Source: Gemmata palustris
GTDB lineage: Bacteria; Planctomycetota; Planctomycetia; Gemmatales; Gemmataceae
Direction: 5' to 3'
Assembly: GCF_017939745.1 (NCBI RefSeq)
Contig: NZ_JAGKQQ010000001.1
Coordinates: forward strand, 1,116,001 to 1,180,000
Length of the DNA stretch: 64,000 nucleotides
The position numbers and the translations under genes were made by a program. The notes beneath the pieces were generated by a model. It ran no database searches. It saw nothing but the letters and a program-made list of their open reading frames with translations, and was not told the DNA's origin. Shown here one piece after another: positions 23,393 to 32,219 of the stretch (positions are counted from its first letter, which is position 1; the number at the start of each line of letters is the position of its first letter).

Positions 23393-24553
23393 ATGCGCGA
23401 AACGCACCCCATTAAAGTCCTGCTCGTCGACGACCAGCCGATGGTCGGCGAAACCGTGCGCCGGATGCTCGCGGACGAGCCGGACGTCGAGTTCCGGTTC
23501 TGCTCCAAGCCGACCGACGCCATTGATGTCGCGAACGAGTTCAAGCCCACCGTCATCCTGCAAGACCTCGTGATGCCGGACATCGACGGGCTGCAACTGG
23601 TGCGGTACTTTCGCGCCAATTCCGGCACGCGCGACGTGCCACTCGTTGTGCTTTCGAGCAAAGAAGAGCCAACAGTGAAGGCGAAAGCGTTCGCGCTGGG
23701 GGCGAACGACTACATGGTGAAGCTCCCCGACAAGCTCGAAGTCGTGGCGCGCGTGAAGTATCACTCGCGCGGGTTCGTGGCCCTTCTGGAACGAAATGAG
23801 GCGTACCGCGCGCTCGCGGAAACGCAGCGCGAGATGGCCGCGGAACTCGCCCGCGCTGCCCGGTACGTCCAATCGCTGTTGCCCGTTCCACTCACGTCCG
23901 GCCCGATCCGAATCGCCTGGAAGTTCGTGCCGTCCACGCAACTCGCCGGCGACATGTTCGGTTACCACTGGCTCGATCCCGAGCACCTCGCGCTCTACCT
24001 CCTGGACGTCAGCGGGCACGGGGTCGGATCGGCACTGTTAGCGGTGTCGGCCGCGAACGTGCTCTCCGCCAACTCGATCCCCGGGGCCGACGCGCGCGAC
24101 CCCGGCGCGGTGGTTACCAAGCTCAACGATATGTTCCAGATGGAGCGTCAGGACGGCAAATACTTCACCATTTGGTACGGGGTCTACCGCCCGGCCGACA
24201 AAACACTCGCGTACTGCAACGCGGGGCACCCGCCCGCGTTCCTGCTCTCCGCGGGGACCATCCATTCGCTCGAGGCCGATGCCCCCGCGGTCGGCATGAT
24301 GCCGGACCTGCCTTACGCGACCAACACCGTGCCGGTCGCAGAAGGCGCCCGGCTCCTCGTGTTCAGCGACGGTATCATGGAAGTCGAGCAGGCCGACGGC
24401 ACGATGTGGCCGTTCGCCGACTTCCTCGAGCGCGTGACGTCCCAGCTCACCACGGACGGCGATCTACTGAGTCGGCACCTCGATTTCGTTCGCGCGCTCG
24501 GGGGGCGGGAGGTGCTCGCGGACGATTTTTCGATGATGGATATACGGTTTTAA
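23393..24553 (+). CDS. Response regulator with PP2C/SpoIIE-type phosphatase output (RsbU-like)
   Basis: 386 residues. The receiver domain spans about 7-125 with the acidic pair D13/D14, phospho-acceptor D58 (ILQDLVMPD) and the conserved Lys (DYMVKLP). A helical linker (about 126-165) leads to a PP2C/SpoIIE phosphatase domain with its usual Asp-bearing motifs: QLAGDMFGYHWL, LLDVSGHGVGSAL, CNAGHPPAFLL and LLVFSDGIMEVEQADG. Such proteins dephosphorylate anti-sigma-antagonist (STAS) proteins. The start is supported by GAGGTGA 9 nt upstream. It sits directly before a Wsp-like chemosensory operon on the same strand, and is inferred to be its output, phosphorylated by the CheA kinase, in the place WspR holds in Pseudomonas. 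No STAS or anti-sigma gene is in the window. Confidence 0.92.
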   Translation: MRETHPIKVLLVDDQPMVGETVRRMLADEPDVEFRFCSKPTDAIDVANEFKPTVILQDLVMPDIDGLQLVRYFRANSGTRDVPLVVLSSKEEPTVKAKAFALGANDYMVKLPDKLEVVARVKYHSRGFVALLERNEAYRALAETQREMAAELARAARYVQSLLPVPLTSGPIRIAWKFVPSTQLAGDMFGYHWLDPEHLALYLLDVSGHGVGSALLAVSAANVLSANSIPGADARDPGAVVTKLNDMFQMERQDGKYFTIWYGVYRPADKTLAYCNAGHPPAFLLSAGTIHSLEADAPAVGMMPDLPYATNTVPVAEGARLLVFSDGIMEVEQADGTMWPFADFLERVTSQLTTDGDLLSRHLDFVRALGGREVLADDFSMMDIRF

Positions 24554-24684
24554 CCGCTTATTCCGTCTACGCGCTCAGCGGTGACTGGGTAAGATTCGGT
24601 GCCGGATCGAACTCGCTGGACTGCGCCCGTTAAGCAGCTACTATCGCCTGTGTCGATCTTCCCGAATCACACTGGCGCGCACTT

Positions 24685-26337
24685 ATGCCCCGCCTCCGCG
24701 ACATCTCTCTGCGCGTAAAACTCAACGCTCTGCTCATCGGGTACACCGCGACCGTCATCGTCGCGCTCGCGCTCGCCGGGTACGTACTGGACCGGTACCG
24801 CGTGGGCGGGTCCGCGTACCATGAGGTCATGGAGCGTAAACAGCTCCTGGACCAGATGAGTCCGCCCCCGCTCGTGATCGGGCGCATTTATTTGATGCTC
24901 CACGAGATGGACAACGCCGGAAACGACGAAGAGCGCCGGACCGCCCTGACCCGGTACCGCGAGTACGAGGCCGAGTACCACGAGCGCCAAAAACACTGGC
25001 TCGCGAAACCGGACATTGATCCGACCGTGCGCAAGGCTCTCGAGGCAACGGGGCACCAACCGGCCCTGGAAGTGTTCCGGATCGCCAACGACGAGTTCAT
25101 CCCGAAGAACCGCGACGAGAAAACGCGCAAGGACGCGACCGCGATCCTCCGCGACAAGATCACCCCACCGTACCGCGACCACGTCAAGGCCATGCGCGAG
25201 GCCGCCACCGCCGTGGACACGTCCACAAGGGCCAAAGAAGCCGAAATCACCGGGAGCATCACGGCCTGGGCCAACGCCACGACCGTGATGAGTATCACGG
25301 CGGTGAGCGTGTTCGGGCTGCTCGGCGGCGTCATTATCCGGAGCGTCGTGAAGTCCGCGACCGCCCTGAACGAGCGCGTGCGCCAGATGGCGAGTGGGGC
25401 CGGCGACCTGACCGCCCGCATCGCCGTGGACGGGGCCGACGAGATGGGCCAGCTCGCCGAGGGCATCAACGCGGTCATCGGCAAGATTCACGGCATCGTC
25501 GCGAAGGCGCGCGAGTCCAGCCTGCAGTTGCTCTCGATCGCGACGCAGATCGCCGCGACCGCGCGGAACCAGGAACAAACGGTCAACAACCTGAGTGCCT
25601 CCACGACCCAGGTCGCGGCGTCCGTGCGCGAGGTCTCCGCGACGAGCAAGGACCTGTCGGGCACCATGAACGAGGTGAGCCAGACCGCGACGCACGCGGA
25701 CGAGCTCGCCACCCACGGGCGCGACAACATGACCAAGATGGCGACCGAGATGAAGCAGCTCGTGGAATCGACCGCGAGCGTGTCCACGAAACTGGGCATG
25801 ATCCGCGAGAAGGCCGACAGCATCAACGCGGTGGTGACGACCATCTCGAAGGTCGCGGACCAGACCAACCTGCTGTCGATCAACGCCGCGATCGAGGCCG
25901 AAAAAGCGGGCGAGTACGGCCGCGGGTTCCTGGTCGTGGCGCGCGAAATCCGCCGCCTCGCGGACCAGACCGCGGTCGCGACCCTGGACATCGAAACGAT
26001 GGTCCGCCAGATGCAGGACGCGGTGTCCGTGGGCGTGATGCAGATGGACAAGTTCGCCGAGGAGGTGCGCTCCGGCGTCCAACAGGTGACGAAGATCAAC
26101 CAGATGACCTACGAGATCATCAACGAGGTGCGGAGCTTGAACGGGCGGTTCTCGCTGGTGAACGAGGGGATGCGGAACCAAACCACGGGCGCCCAGCAGA
26201 TCAACGACGCGATGGCCCAGATCGCCGACGCGACCCACCGCAGCGCGCAGTCGGTCCGCGAGTTCGAGCGCACCGCGGCGCACCTCCGCAGCTCGGTCGA
26301 GGGGCTGAACGAAGAGATCGCGCAGTTCAAAACGTGA
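24685..26337 (+). CDS. Methyl-accepting chemotaxis protein (WspA-like)
   Basis: 550 residues. TM1 is at about 11-33 (LNALLIGYTATVIVALALAG). The periplasmic helical region covers about 34-195, and TM2 about 200-222 (VMSITAVSVFGLLGGVIIRS), followed by a HAMP segment (LNERVRQMASGAGDLTARIA). The cytoplasmic signalling domain carries the hairpin tip VADQTNLLSINAAIEAEKAG and GRGFLVVAREIRRLADQT. It senses a periplasmic or envelope signal and controls the CheA kinase through the CheW proteins. It is first in the chemosensory run MCP-CheW-CheR-CheW-CheA-CheB. A repeat-flanked cassette separates it from the first cheW. Confidence 0.95.
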   Translation: MPRLRDISLRVKLNALLIGYTATVIVALALAGYVLDRYRVGGSAYHEVMERKQLLDQMSPPPLVIGRIYLMLHEMDNAGNDEERRTALTRYREYEAEYHERQKHWLAKPDIDPTVRKALEATGHQPALEVFRIANDEFIPKNRDEKTRKDATAILRDKITPPYRDHVKAMREAATAVDTSTRAKEAEITGSITAWANATTVMSITAVSVFGLLGGVIIRSVVKSATALNERVRQMASGAGDLTARIAVDGADEMGQLAEGINAVIGKIHGIVAKARESSLQLLSIATQIAATARNQEQTVNNLSASTTQVAASVREVSATSKDLSGTMNEVSQTATHADELATHGRDNMTKMATEMKQLVESTASVSTKLGMIREKADSINAVVTTISKVADQTNLLSINAAIEAEKAGEYGRGFLVVAREIRRLADQTAVATLDIETMVRQMQDAVSVGVMQMDKFAEEVRSGVQQVTKINQMTYEIINEVRSLNGRFSLVNEGMRNQTTGAQQINDAMAQIADATHRSAQSVREFERTAAHLRSSVEGLNEEIAQFKT

Positions 26338-26352
26338 CGTGACGCGGCACAG

Positions 26353-26391
26353 CCGAAGGTCGTAAAGTCGAAGGTCATAAAGTCGAAAACC
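26353..26391 (+). repeat. Left inverted repeat of the S23 cassette
   Basis: The unit GTCGTAAAGTCGAAGGTCATAAAGTCGAAAACC is built from short iterations of GTCGTAAAGTCGAA. It is complementary to the repeat at 26789-26836, on the other side of the four-helix-bundle gene. Confidence 0.8.
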
Positions 26392-26407
26392 TGGTTCGGA
26401 GGCGGTC

Positions 26408-26779
26408 GTGGCAAAGATCGAGCGCTTCGAGGACATTGACGCCTGGAAACGAGCGCGGGTGCTGACGAGTCGGGTTTACGCGACTACAAATGCCGGCGCC
26501 TTCGCGCGCGATTTCGGGTTGCGCGACCAGATTCGGCGCGCGTGCGTCTCGATCATGTCGAACATCGCGGAAGGATTCGAGCGCGGCGCGGGCGATAAGG
26601 AATTCGCTCGCTTCCTGTCAATTGCCAAGGGATCTGCGGGCGAGGTTCGCGCTCAACTTTACGTCGCACTTGATGTCGGCTACCTGACGCAATCCGAGTT
26701 CGAGGAACACACGCAACTCGCTACAGAAATTTCGCGACTCCTTAGCCGCTTCATGCAATACCTGACTACGACTTCCTGA
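26408..26779 (+). CDS. Four-helix-bundle protein (S23/TIGR02436 family)
   Basis: 123 residues from GTG 26408 with GGAGG upstream. The sequence [60 protein letters not shown] and [19 protein letters not shown] is typical of the four-helix-bundle S23-like family. Family members are known from intervening sequences in 23S rRNA genes and as stand-alone genes; the distantly related bAvd is a partner of diversity-generating RTs. Family members are small, basic, probably RNA-binding oligomers. The gene is flanked by inverted repeats and interrupts an otherwise tight chemosensory operon, so it looks like an inserted cassette and not a signalling component. Confidence 0.88.
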   Translation: MAKIERFEDIDAWKRARVLTSRVYATTNAGAFARDFGLRDQIRRACVSIMSNIAEGFERGAGDKEFARFLSIAKGSAGEVRAQLYVALDVGYLTQSEFEEHTQLATEISRLLSRFMQYLTTTS

Positions 26780-26788
26780 CTGCCTTTC

Positions 26789-26836
26789 GGTTTTCGACTT
26801 TACGACTTTCGACCTTACGACTTTTGACTTTAAGGT
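26789..26836 (-). repeat. Right inverted repeat of the S23 cassette
   Basis: GGTTTTCGACTTTACGACTT continues with iterations of TCGACCTTACGACTT. It pairs with the left repeat over more than 30 positions with few mismatches. It ends about 30 bp before the first cheW gene. Confidence 0.8.
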
Positions 26837-26864
26837 CACCCCGCACGACTTTCGACTCAAAGAA

Positions 26865-27326
26865 ATGCTCGGACTCGTTTTCCAAGTCGGCCCGGACAAA
26901 GTCGTGGTGGACGTGCGCCGCGTCCGCGAGGTCGTTCCGCGCGTGCAACTGACGGCCGTTCACGGGGCGCCGCCGTGGATCGCCGGGGTGTTCGTGTACC
27001 GCGGGCGCGTCGTGCCGGTCGTGGACCTGCACGCGCTCGCGGGGGTCGGCGAGTGCCCGCAGCACCTGAGCAGCCGCATCATCTTGTTCCCGTACCCGCT
27101 CGGGATTCCCGAAGCGCTGGTCGGGGTACTCGCCACGCAGGTCGCTGAGGTCCGCGAGATCCGCCCCGCGGTCACGCAACCCATTCCCGGACCACCGGGC
27201 CGGCCGAGTCTCGGCCCCGCGCTCGTGGACGGCTCCGGCATCCTGCGCCTGCTCGACCCGGATTGGCTCCTCGCGCAGATCGCGCCCGGCTCGGGCGGGT
27301 TGATCGGGGCGGGGCTCGAATCGTGA
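26865..27326 (+). CDS. CheW-type coupling protein (WspB-like)
   Basis: 153 residues: a single CheW fold (VVVDVRRVREVVPRVQLTAV, PPWIAGVFVYRGRVVPVVDL, HLSSRIILF, VGVLATQVAEVREI). It couples the MCP to the CheA kinase. Its TGA overlaps the GTG start of the next gene (GTGA), indicating translational coupling. It is second in the conserved order shared with WspB of Pseudomonas. Confidence 0.92.
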   Translation: MLGLVFQVGPDKVVVDVRRVREVVPRVQLTAVHGAPPWIAGVFVYRGRVVPVVDLHALAGVGECPQHLSSRIILFPYPLGIPEALVGVLATQVAEVREIRPAVTQPIPGPPGRPSLGPALVDGSGILRLLDPDWLLAQIAPGSGGLIGAGLES

Positions 27327-28510
27327 TCGCCGCCGTCATCGATAAGGTCGTTCGCGACCGGTTGGGGCTCGATTCCTCGGCCCTGGGGCCGAGCATTCTC
27401 GGGCGCGCCATCGAACAGCGCATGACCGCGCGCGGGATCGCGGAACCGTCACTGTACGCGGCCCGCCTCATGACCGAGCCGGCCGAGCGCGACGCGCTCG
27501 CGGCCGACCTCGTCGTCCCCGAAACGTGGTTCTTCCGCGGCGGTCACGCGCTCTTCGACCGGCTCGCGGCTTTTGCCCTCGAACGCGCGGAGCGCTCGTC
27601 CGGGGCGGTCCGCGTCCTCAGCGCGCCGTGCAGCACCGGCGAGGAACCGTACTCCCTCGCGCTCGCGTTCCTCGATCACTTGAGCGCGCCGGGTTCCTGC
27701 ACCATCGACGCGATCGATCTGTCCGAGCGGAACCTGGCGCGCGCGACCGATGCGCGGTACCCCGCGTCCGCGTTCCGCGAACCCGGTTCGGACCCGCGGC
27801 CCGCGTACTTCAGCAAAACGGGCACCGGGTGGGAACTGTTCCCGCACATCCGATCGAAGGTGCGGTTCCTCAACGGGAACCTCGCGGACCCACTGTTTTT
27901 GGCGGGCGAGCGCCCCTACGATCTGATCCTGTGCCGCAACGTGTTCATTTACCTGACGCCCGATGCCAAGCAGCGGGCGATGGCGAACCTCGACCGGCTG
28001 CTCGCACCCGACGGCCGCCTGTGCCTGACCCCCGCCGAGGCCGAGCGCCTGCCACCGGGGCGCTTTGTACTCGAAGGCCCGAGCGAGTTCGGCACGTACC
28101 GCCGCGCCGGGGGCGGGGGTATCGTTCTGCCCGCGCCCGTCGAACGGGTGGTCATCCCCGTTGTGGAATTGCCCGCCCCACCCGCGCCTCGAACCGCCCC
28201 GCACGACACGAACGAACTTGCGACCGCGCGCCGGCTCGCCGATTCCGGGCGCCTCGCCGAAGCGCGCACCGAGTGCGAGGCGCTCCTGCGCGTTCGCCCC
28301 GCCAGCGCAAATACACTCGCACTATTGGGCGTCATCCACCTCGCAGCCGGGAACCCGGACGCGGCCTTTATTGCACTTGGTAAGGCGCTCTACCTCGCGC
28401 CCGACCACCCCGAAGCGCTCAGCCACATGATCGGCCTGTGCGAGCGCCGCGGGAACACCGGCCGCGCGGCGGCGTTGCGCAAGCGCCTCGCCCGATCGGA
28501 GAACGCATGA
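27323..28510 (+). CDS. CheR-type methyltransferase with C-terminal TPRs (WspC-like)
   Basis: 395 residues from GTG 27323; an upstream in-frame start at 27263 would overlap cheW by 60 bp and is less likely. The methyltransferase has VVPETWFFRGGHALFDRLAA, the SAM-binding APCSTGEEPYSLALAF, and LILCRNVFIYLTPDAKQRAM. Residues about 315-390 form two TPR units (LATARRLADSGRLAEARTEC; ANTLALLGVIHLAAGNPDAA). It methylates glutamates of the MCP, opposing CheB. The CheR-TPR fusion is a hallmark of Wsp-type and related alternative chemosensory systems. ATGA overlap with the next gene. Confidence 0.93.
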   Translation: MIAAVIDKVVRDRLGLDSSALGPSILGRAIEQRMTARGIAEPSLYAARLMTEPAERDALAADLVVPETWFFRGGHALFDRLAAFALERAERSSGAVRVLSAPCSTGEEPYSLALAFLDHLSAPGSCTIDAIDLSERNLARATDARYPASAFREPGSDPRPAYFSKTGTGWELFPHIRSKVRFLNGNLADPLFLAGERPYDLILCRNVFIYLTPDAKQRAMANLDRLLAPDGRLCLTPAEAERLPPGRFVLEGPSEFGTYRRAGGGGIVLPAPVERVVIPVVELPAPPAPRTAPHDTNELATARRLADSGRLAEARTECEALLRVRPASANTLALLGVIHLAAGNPDAAFIALGKALYLAPDHPEALSHMIGLCERRGNTGRAAALRKRLARSENA

Positions 28511-29172
28511 ACACAAAACCGCTCACCGTGGTCCCGCCGGACCAGTGCTGGAACCGCATCGGTGTGCGCGGGGACCGGTCGTGCCCGGAACTCGAAACGG
28601 TCACGCACTGCAACAACTGCCCGGTGTTCGCGGCGGCCGGGCGGCGGTTCCTTGACGCGCCCACGCCGCCCGGCTACCTCGCCGAATGGACCCAGCGGCT
28701 CGCGGTCCGCGAAGAGGTCCGCGAGGGCGACGAGTCCAGCGTCCTCGTGTTCCGCCTGGGCGACGAGTGGCTCGCGCTGCCGGTCGCGGTGCTGGTCGAA
28801 GTCACCCGCCCGCGCCCGCTGCACCGCATCCCGCACCGCGGCGGGTTGCTCGCGGGGATGGCGAACATTCGCGGGGAGCTGCACCTGTGCGTGCGGCTCG
28901 ACCTGATCCTGGGCGTGACCGCTCCCGCGGACGGCGACCCCGATTCGCGCCGGCTCGTCGTGATCCGGCGCGAGTCCGAAGGGTGGGTCTTCGCGGCCGA
29001 CGAGGTCGATCAGGTTCACCGCGTGCTGCTCCCGGACCTCGCGGCCGCCGCGCCGACGCTCGCCCGATCGCACGGCAAACTGACGCGCGGCGTGTTCCCC
29101 CACGCGAACCGATCGATCGGCCTGCTCGACGACGCGCGCCTCTTCCAAACGTTGCGGGAGCGCCTCCGATGA
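28507..29172 (+). CDS. Second CheW protein with Cys-rich N-terminus (WspD-like)
   Basis: 221 residues. The N-terminus has C14, C26, C35 and C38 in CWNRIGVRGDRSCPELE and HCNNCPVFAAAGRR, a Cys pattern I associate with WspD-type CheW proteins; it could bind a metal. The CheW domain follows (LVFRLGDEWLALPVAVLVEV; LLAGMANIRGELHLCVRLDL). ATGA overlaps occur with both the upstream cheR and the downstream cheA, showing a tightly coupled operon. Confidence 0.92.
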   Translation: MNTKPLTVVPPDQCWNRIGVRGDRSCPELETVTHCNNCPVFAAAGRRFLDAPTPPGYLAEWTQRLAVREEVREGDESSVLVFRLGDEWLALPVAVLVEVTRPRPLHRIPHRGGLLAGMANIRGELHLCVRLDLILGVTAPADGDPDSRRLVVIRRESEGWVFAADEVDQVHRVLLPDLAAAAPTLARSHGKLTRGVFPHANRSIGLLDDARLFQTLRERLR

Positions 29173-32100
29173 GCGCCATCGACGCATCCATGTTCGAGCT
29201 GTTCCGCGAGGAGGTCAAAACTCACACCGACACCCTCGGTGCGGGCCTCGTGGCGGCCGAATCGCGCCCCGGTGATCCCGGCCTGCTCGAAGAACTGATG
29301 CGCGCCGCGCACTCCATCAAGGGCGCGGCGCGCATCGTTAACATCGACACCGCCGTGCGACTCGCGCACGTCATGGAAGACGCCCTCGTCGCCGCGCAGC
29401 ACGGGACGATCCGGCTCGTCCCGGCGAGCATTGATGTGCTGCTGCAAGGTTCCGACATCCTGGCGGGCCTCGCGCGCCTGACCCCAGAAACCATCACCGC
29501 ATGGGAAGCAGATAACACGGCGCCCGTGACCGCGCTCGAACCGCTGTTGGCGGCCATTGCGGAGGGGAAGTCGGAAAGACAACCTCCCCCCCCGTCCCCC
29601 CTCGCTCCCGGTGAGGGGGAACCCCCTGCGGGTTCCCCCTGCAACCCCCTCCTGTCTGGGAAGGGGGAGCTGGCACGCGAAACTGCTGTACGTGCGACTC
29701 TGTCTGCGGACAATTCTTTCTCCCCCTTTCCCCCCGTGCCCGCGTTCGAGCGAATCGCAATTCCGGCCGAGCCGCTCGCACTGTCGCCCGATCACTCGAT
29801 GCTCGATCTGTTCCGCGAGGAGGCCCGCGAGCACCTACGCGCCATCGCGGACGCGGTTCCGCGCGTGTCCACCGATCCGACCGCCGCCGAACCGATTTTG
29901 GAGTCGCTCAAGCAACTTCGAGGTGCCGCGCGTCTCGTGAAGTGTGTGCCGGTTGCAGACGCAGCCGGCGCGGTCAGCGAGTTCATCCGAGCGACGAACG
30001 AAGCGAAAAGCCCGTTCTCGTCCCGCGCGCTCGACTGGACCCGTTACGCGCTCGCCACACTCGCGGGCGTTCTCGCGACCGACAACGAGACGTTCTCGGA
30101 ATGGGTCGAAGCGTCGGGTGACGCACTTGCAACAGTCAGCGGCGCATTTACTCGAGCGGCGGAGGAGTGTAAGAACGCGGAGGTGCAAATTGCGCCCATT
30201 GAGCGCGAAGCTTCTGCTCCCCCTTCCTTCTTAGGGAAGGGGGCCGGGGGGTTAGGTTCTGCCTCCAACCCCTCCCCAACCCCTCCCCTAAACGGAGAGG
30301 GGCTTAATACCGAAGAGCGCGCAGGGTCTGCCCCCCCTTCCTTCGGCGCCGGTCCACGAGAAACTCCGCTGACAGGGCCGGTGAGAGCAGAGGCAAAGGG
30401 GGCCGGGGCGGTTGGTTCGGCTCCCCCTCCCCCCGCCGAATCGGTGGTCCGCGTCAGCGCGAACAGCCTCAATCGGTTGATGGGGCTCGCGGGCGAATCG
30501 CTCGTGCAAGCGCGGTGGCTGCCGTCGTTCTCAACGGCGCTGCTCAAACTGAAGAAGCACCACGATTTGCTCGCCACGATGCTCGACACGGCCTACCACG
30601 CCGCGAGTAGCGGGATGCCCCCGGACCAGCTCGCCAACCTCATTTCCGACGCCCGGCGCCAGTGGGGCGCGTGCCGACAGGAGTTGGGCGAAAAGACGTC
30701 GGACTTCGACGACCACGCGGCCCGCGCGGAAGACCTCAACGCCCGGCTCTACCGCGAAGTGATCGCGAGCCGGATGCGGCCCTTCAGTGACGGCGTTCAC
30801 GGCTTCCCGCGCCTGGCCCGCGACATGGCGCGAGCACTGGGAAAGGAAGTGCGCTTCGTGATCGCCGGGGAAGCGACCGAGGTCGATCGCGACATCCTGG
30901 AGAAACTCGAGTCGCCGCTCTCGCACCTGATTCGGAACGCGATCGACCACGGCCTGGAGCTCCCGGGCGTGCGCACCGCGAGCAACAAACCCGCGGTGGG
31001 AACGATCACCGTTGAAGCGCGGCACCGGGCCGGGATGCTGCTCGTTTCGGTTTCCGACGACGGCGCGGGCGTCGATTTGAACCGGCTCCGCACGAAGATC
31101 GTCGAGCGCGGGTTGAACGCGGCCGACCTGGTGGCCAAACTCACCGAGGCGGAACTGCTCGAGTTCCTGTTCCTGCCCGGCTTCAGCACGACGACATCGG
31201 TCACCGAGTTCTCCGGGCGCGGGGTCGGACTCGACGTCGTGCAGGACACGATTCGCAAGGTCGGCGGGAACGTCCGCGTCGCCACGACGCGCGGCGCCGG
31301 GACCGCGTTCCACCTCCAATTGCCGCTCACCCTCTCGGTGATTCGCGCGGTCGTGATCGACGTGGCGGGCGAACCGTATGCGTTCCCGCACACGCGCATC
31401 GATCGACTCGTCCGCGTGCGCCGCGACGAAGTGCGGTCGCTCGAGCACCGCCAGTTTGTTACAGTGGACGGACAGAACGTCGGCCTCGTGATGGCCGCGC
31501 AGCTCCTCGACATGCCGGCCCCCACGCCCACGGGAACGGACGTCCCGGTCGTGCTGCTGAGCGACGGTACCGGCGAATACGGGCTCGTCGTGGACTCGTT
31601 CCGCGGCGAGCAAGACCTCGTGGTGCGCCCGCTCGATCCGCGGTTGGGCAAGGTTCCCAACTTGAGCGCGGCGGCGATCCTCGACGACGGGTCGCCCGTT
31701 CTGATCGTCGACGTCGAAGACCTGTTCCGGTCGATGGACCAGTTCATCCAGACGGGTTCGCTCGTGCGGTGCGAAACGCGCCCGAGCGATTCCGGGCACA
31801 AAAAGCGCGTGCTGGTGGTGGACGACTCCATCACCGTGCGCGAGGTCGAGCGCCAGTTGCTGCTGCACAAGGGGTACGAGGTCGTGATCGCGGTGGACGG
31901 GATCGACGGGTGGAACAAGGTCCGCGCCGAGCGGTGCGACCTGCTCGTCAGTGACATCGACATGCCCCGTATGAACGGGTTACAACTCGTGCAGGCGGTC
32001 CGCGCGGACGAGCGCCTCCGCGACCTCCCGGTCATCATCGTCTCGTACAAGGAGCGCGAAGAGGACCGGATTCGGGGATTGGAGGTCGGCGCGAACGCCT

Positions 32101-32180
32101 ACCTCACGAAGAGCAGCTTCCATGACAACCGGTTCATCGAGGCGGTCACGGATTTGATCGGCTCGGCAGATAGTGCTTAG
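29169..32180 (+). CDS. Hybrid CheA histidine kinase with receiver domain (WspE-like)
   Basis: 1003 residues. The HPt domain has phosphorylatable H48 (RAAHSIKGAARI). A second HPt-like domain (about 205-330) has ESLKQLRGAARL with Lys where His is expected, so it is probably inactive. The dimerisation and HATPase domains (SHLIRNAIDHGLE near 584, VSDDGAGVDLN, GRGVGLDVVQDT) are followed by a CheW-like domain and a C-terminal receiver (VLVVDDSITVREVERQ; LLVSDIDMPRMNG). The two linkers at about 136-190 and 345-427 are translated from C/G-run palindromic repeats, giving Pro/Gly-rich spacers. It phosphorylates CheB and, by inference, the REC-PP2C protein at 23.4 kb. Confidence 0.95.
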   Translation: MSAIDASMFELFREEVKTHTDTLGAGLVAAESRPGDPGLLEELMRAAHSIKGAARIVNIDTAVRLAHVMEDALVAAQHGTIRLVPASIDVLLQGSDILAGLARLTPETITAWEADNTAPVTALEPLLAAIAEGKSERQPPPPSPLAPGEGEPPAGSPCNPLLSGKGELARETAVRATLSADNSFSPFPPVPAFERIAIPAEPLALSPDHSMLDLFREEAREHLRAIADAVPRVSTDPTAAEPILESLKQLRGAARLVKCVPVADAAGAVSEFIRATNEAKSPFSSRALDWTRYALATLAGVLATDNETFSEWVEASGDALATVSGAFTRAAEECKNAEVQIAPIEREASAPPSFLGKGAGGLGSASNPSPTPPLNGEGLNTEERAGSAPPSFGAGPRETPLTGPVRAEAKGAGAVGSAPPPPAESVVRVSANSLNRLMGLAGESLVQARWLPSFSTALLKLKKHHDLLATMLDTAYHAASSGMPPDQLANLISDARRQWGACRQELGEKTSDFDDHAARAEDLNARLYREVIASRMRPFSDGVHGFPRLARDMARALGKEVRFVIAGEATEVDRDILEKLESPLSHLIRNAIDHGLELPGVRTASNKPAVGTITVEARHRAGMLLVSVSDDGAGVDLNRLRTKIVERGLNAADLVAKLTEAELLEFLFLPGFSTTTSVTEFSGRGVGLDVVQDTIRKVGGNVRVATTRGAGTAFHLQLPLTLSVIRAVVIDVAGEPYAFPHTRIDRLVRVRRDEVRSLEHRQFVTVDGQNVGLVMAAQLLDMPAPTPTGTDVPVVLLSDGTGEYGLVVDSFRGEQDLVVRPLDPRLGKVPNLSAAAILDDGSPVLIVDVEDLFRSMDQFIQTGSLVRCETRPSDSGHKKRVLVVDDSITVREVERQLLLHKGYEVVIAVDGIDGWNKVRAERCDLLVSDIDMPRMNGLQLVQAVRADERLRDLPVIIVSYKEREEDRIRGLEVGANAYLTKSSFHDNRFIEAVTDLIGSADSA
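29578..29740. repeat. Palindromic repeats encoding CheA linker 1
   Basis: C-run and G-run units (CAACCTCCCCCCCCGTCCCC, GAACCCCCTGCGGGTTCCCC, CTGGGAAGGGGGAGC) are in frame with cheA. They belong to the same family as the intergenic pairs at 1.3, 22.2 and 23.2 kb, though more diverged. Confidence 0.75.
30205..30450. repeat. Palindromic repeats encoding CheA linker 2
   Basis: Several adjacent units are present: CTCCCCCTTCCTTCTTAGGG then GGGGGCCGGGGGGTTAGGTT; CCAACCCCTCCCCTAAACGG; and a third with CCCCCCTTCCTTCGG. They remain in frame and give Pro/Gly/Ser-rich protein. The tail GGGGGGTTAGGTTC is identical to that at 1.25 kb. Confidence 0.75.
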
Positions 32181-32219
32181 TGTTAGCCAACAAGTAGACA
32201 GTGTATTTGAAGGATCGAC

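Noticed and set aside
28686-29168. Upstream extension of cheA beginning at 28686
   Set aside because: It overlaps the second cheW in another frame and is Arg/Pro-rich. ATG 29169 with an ATGA overlap and an HPt domain right at the start is clearly better.
30205-30450. CheA as a frameshifted or broken gene because of the odd Pro/Gly stretches
   Set aside because: The frame is open throughout, and all catalytic motifs before and after the stretches are intact, so they are linkers and not damage.
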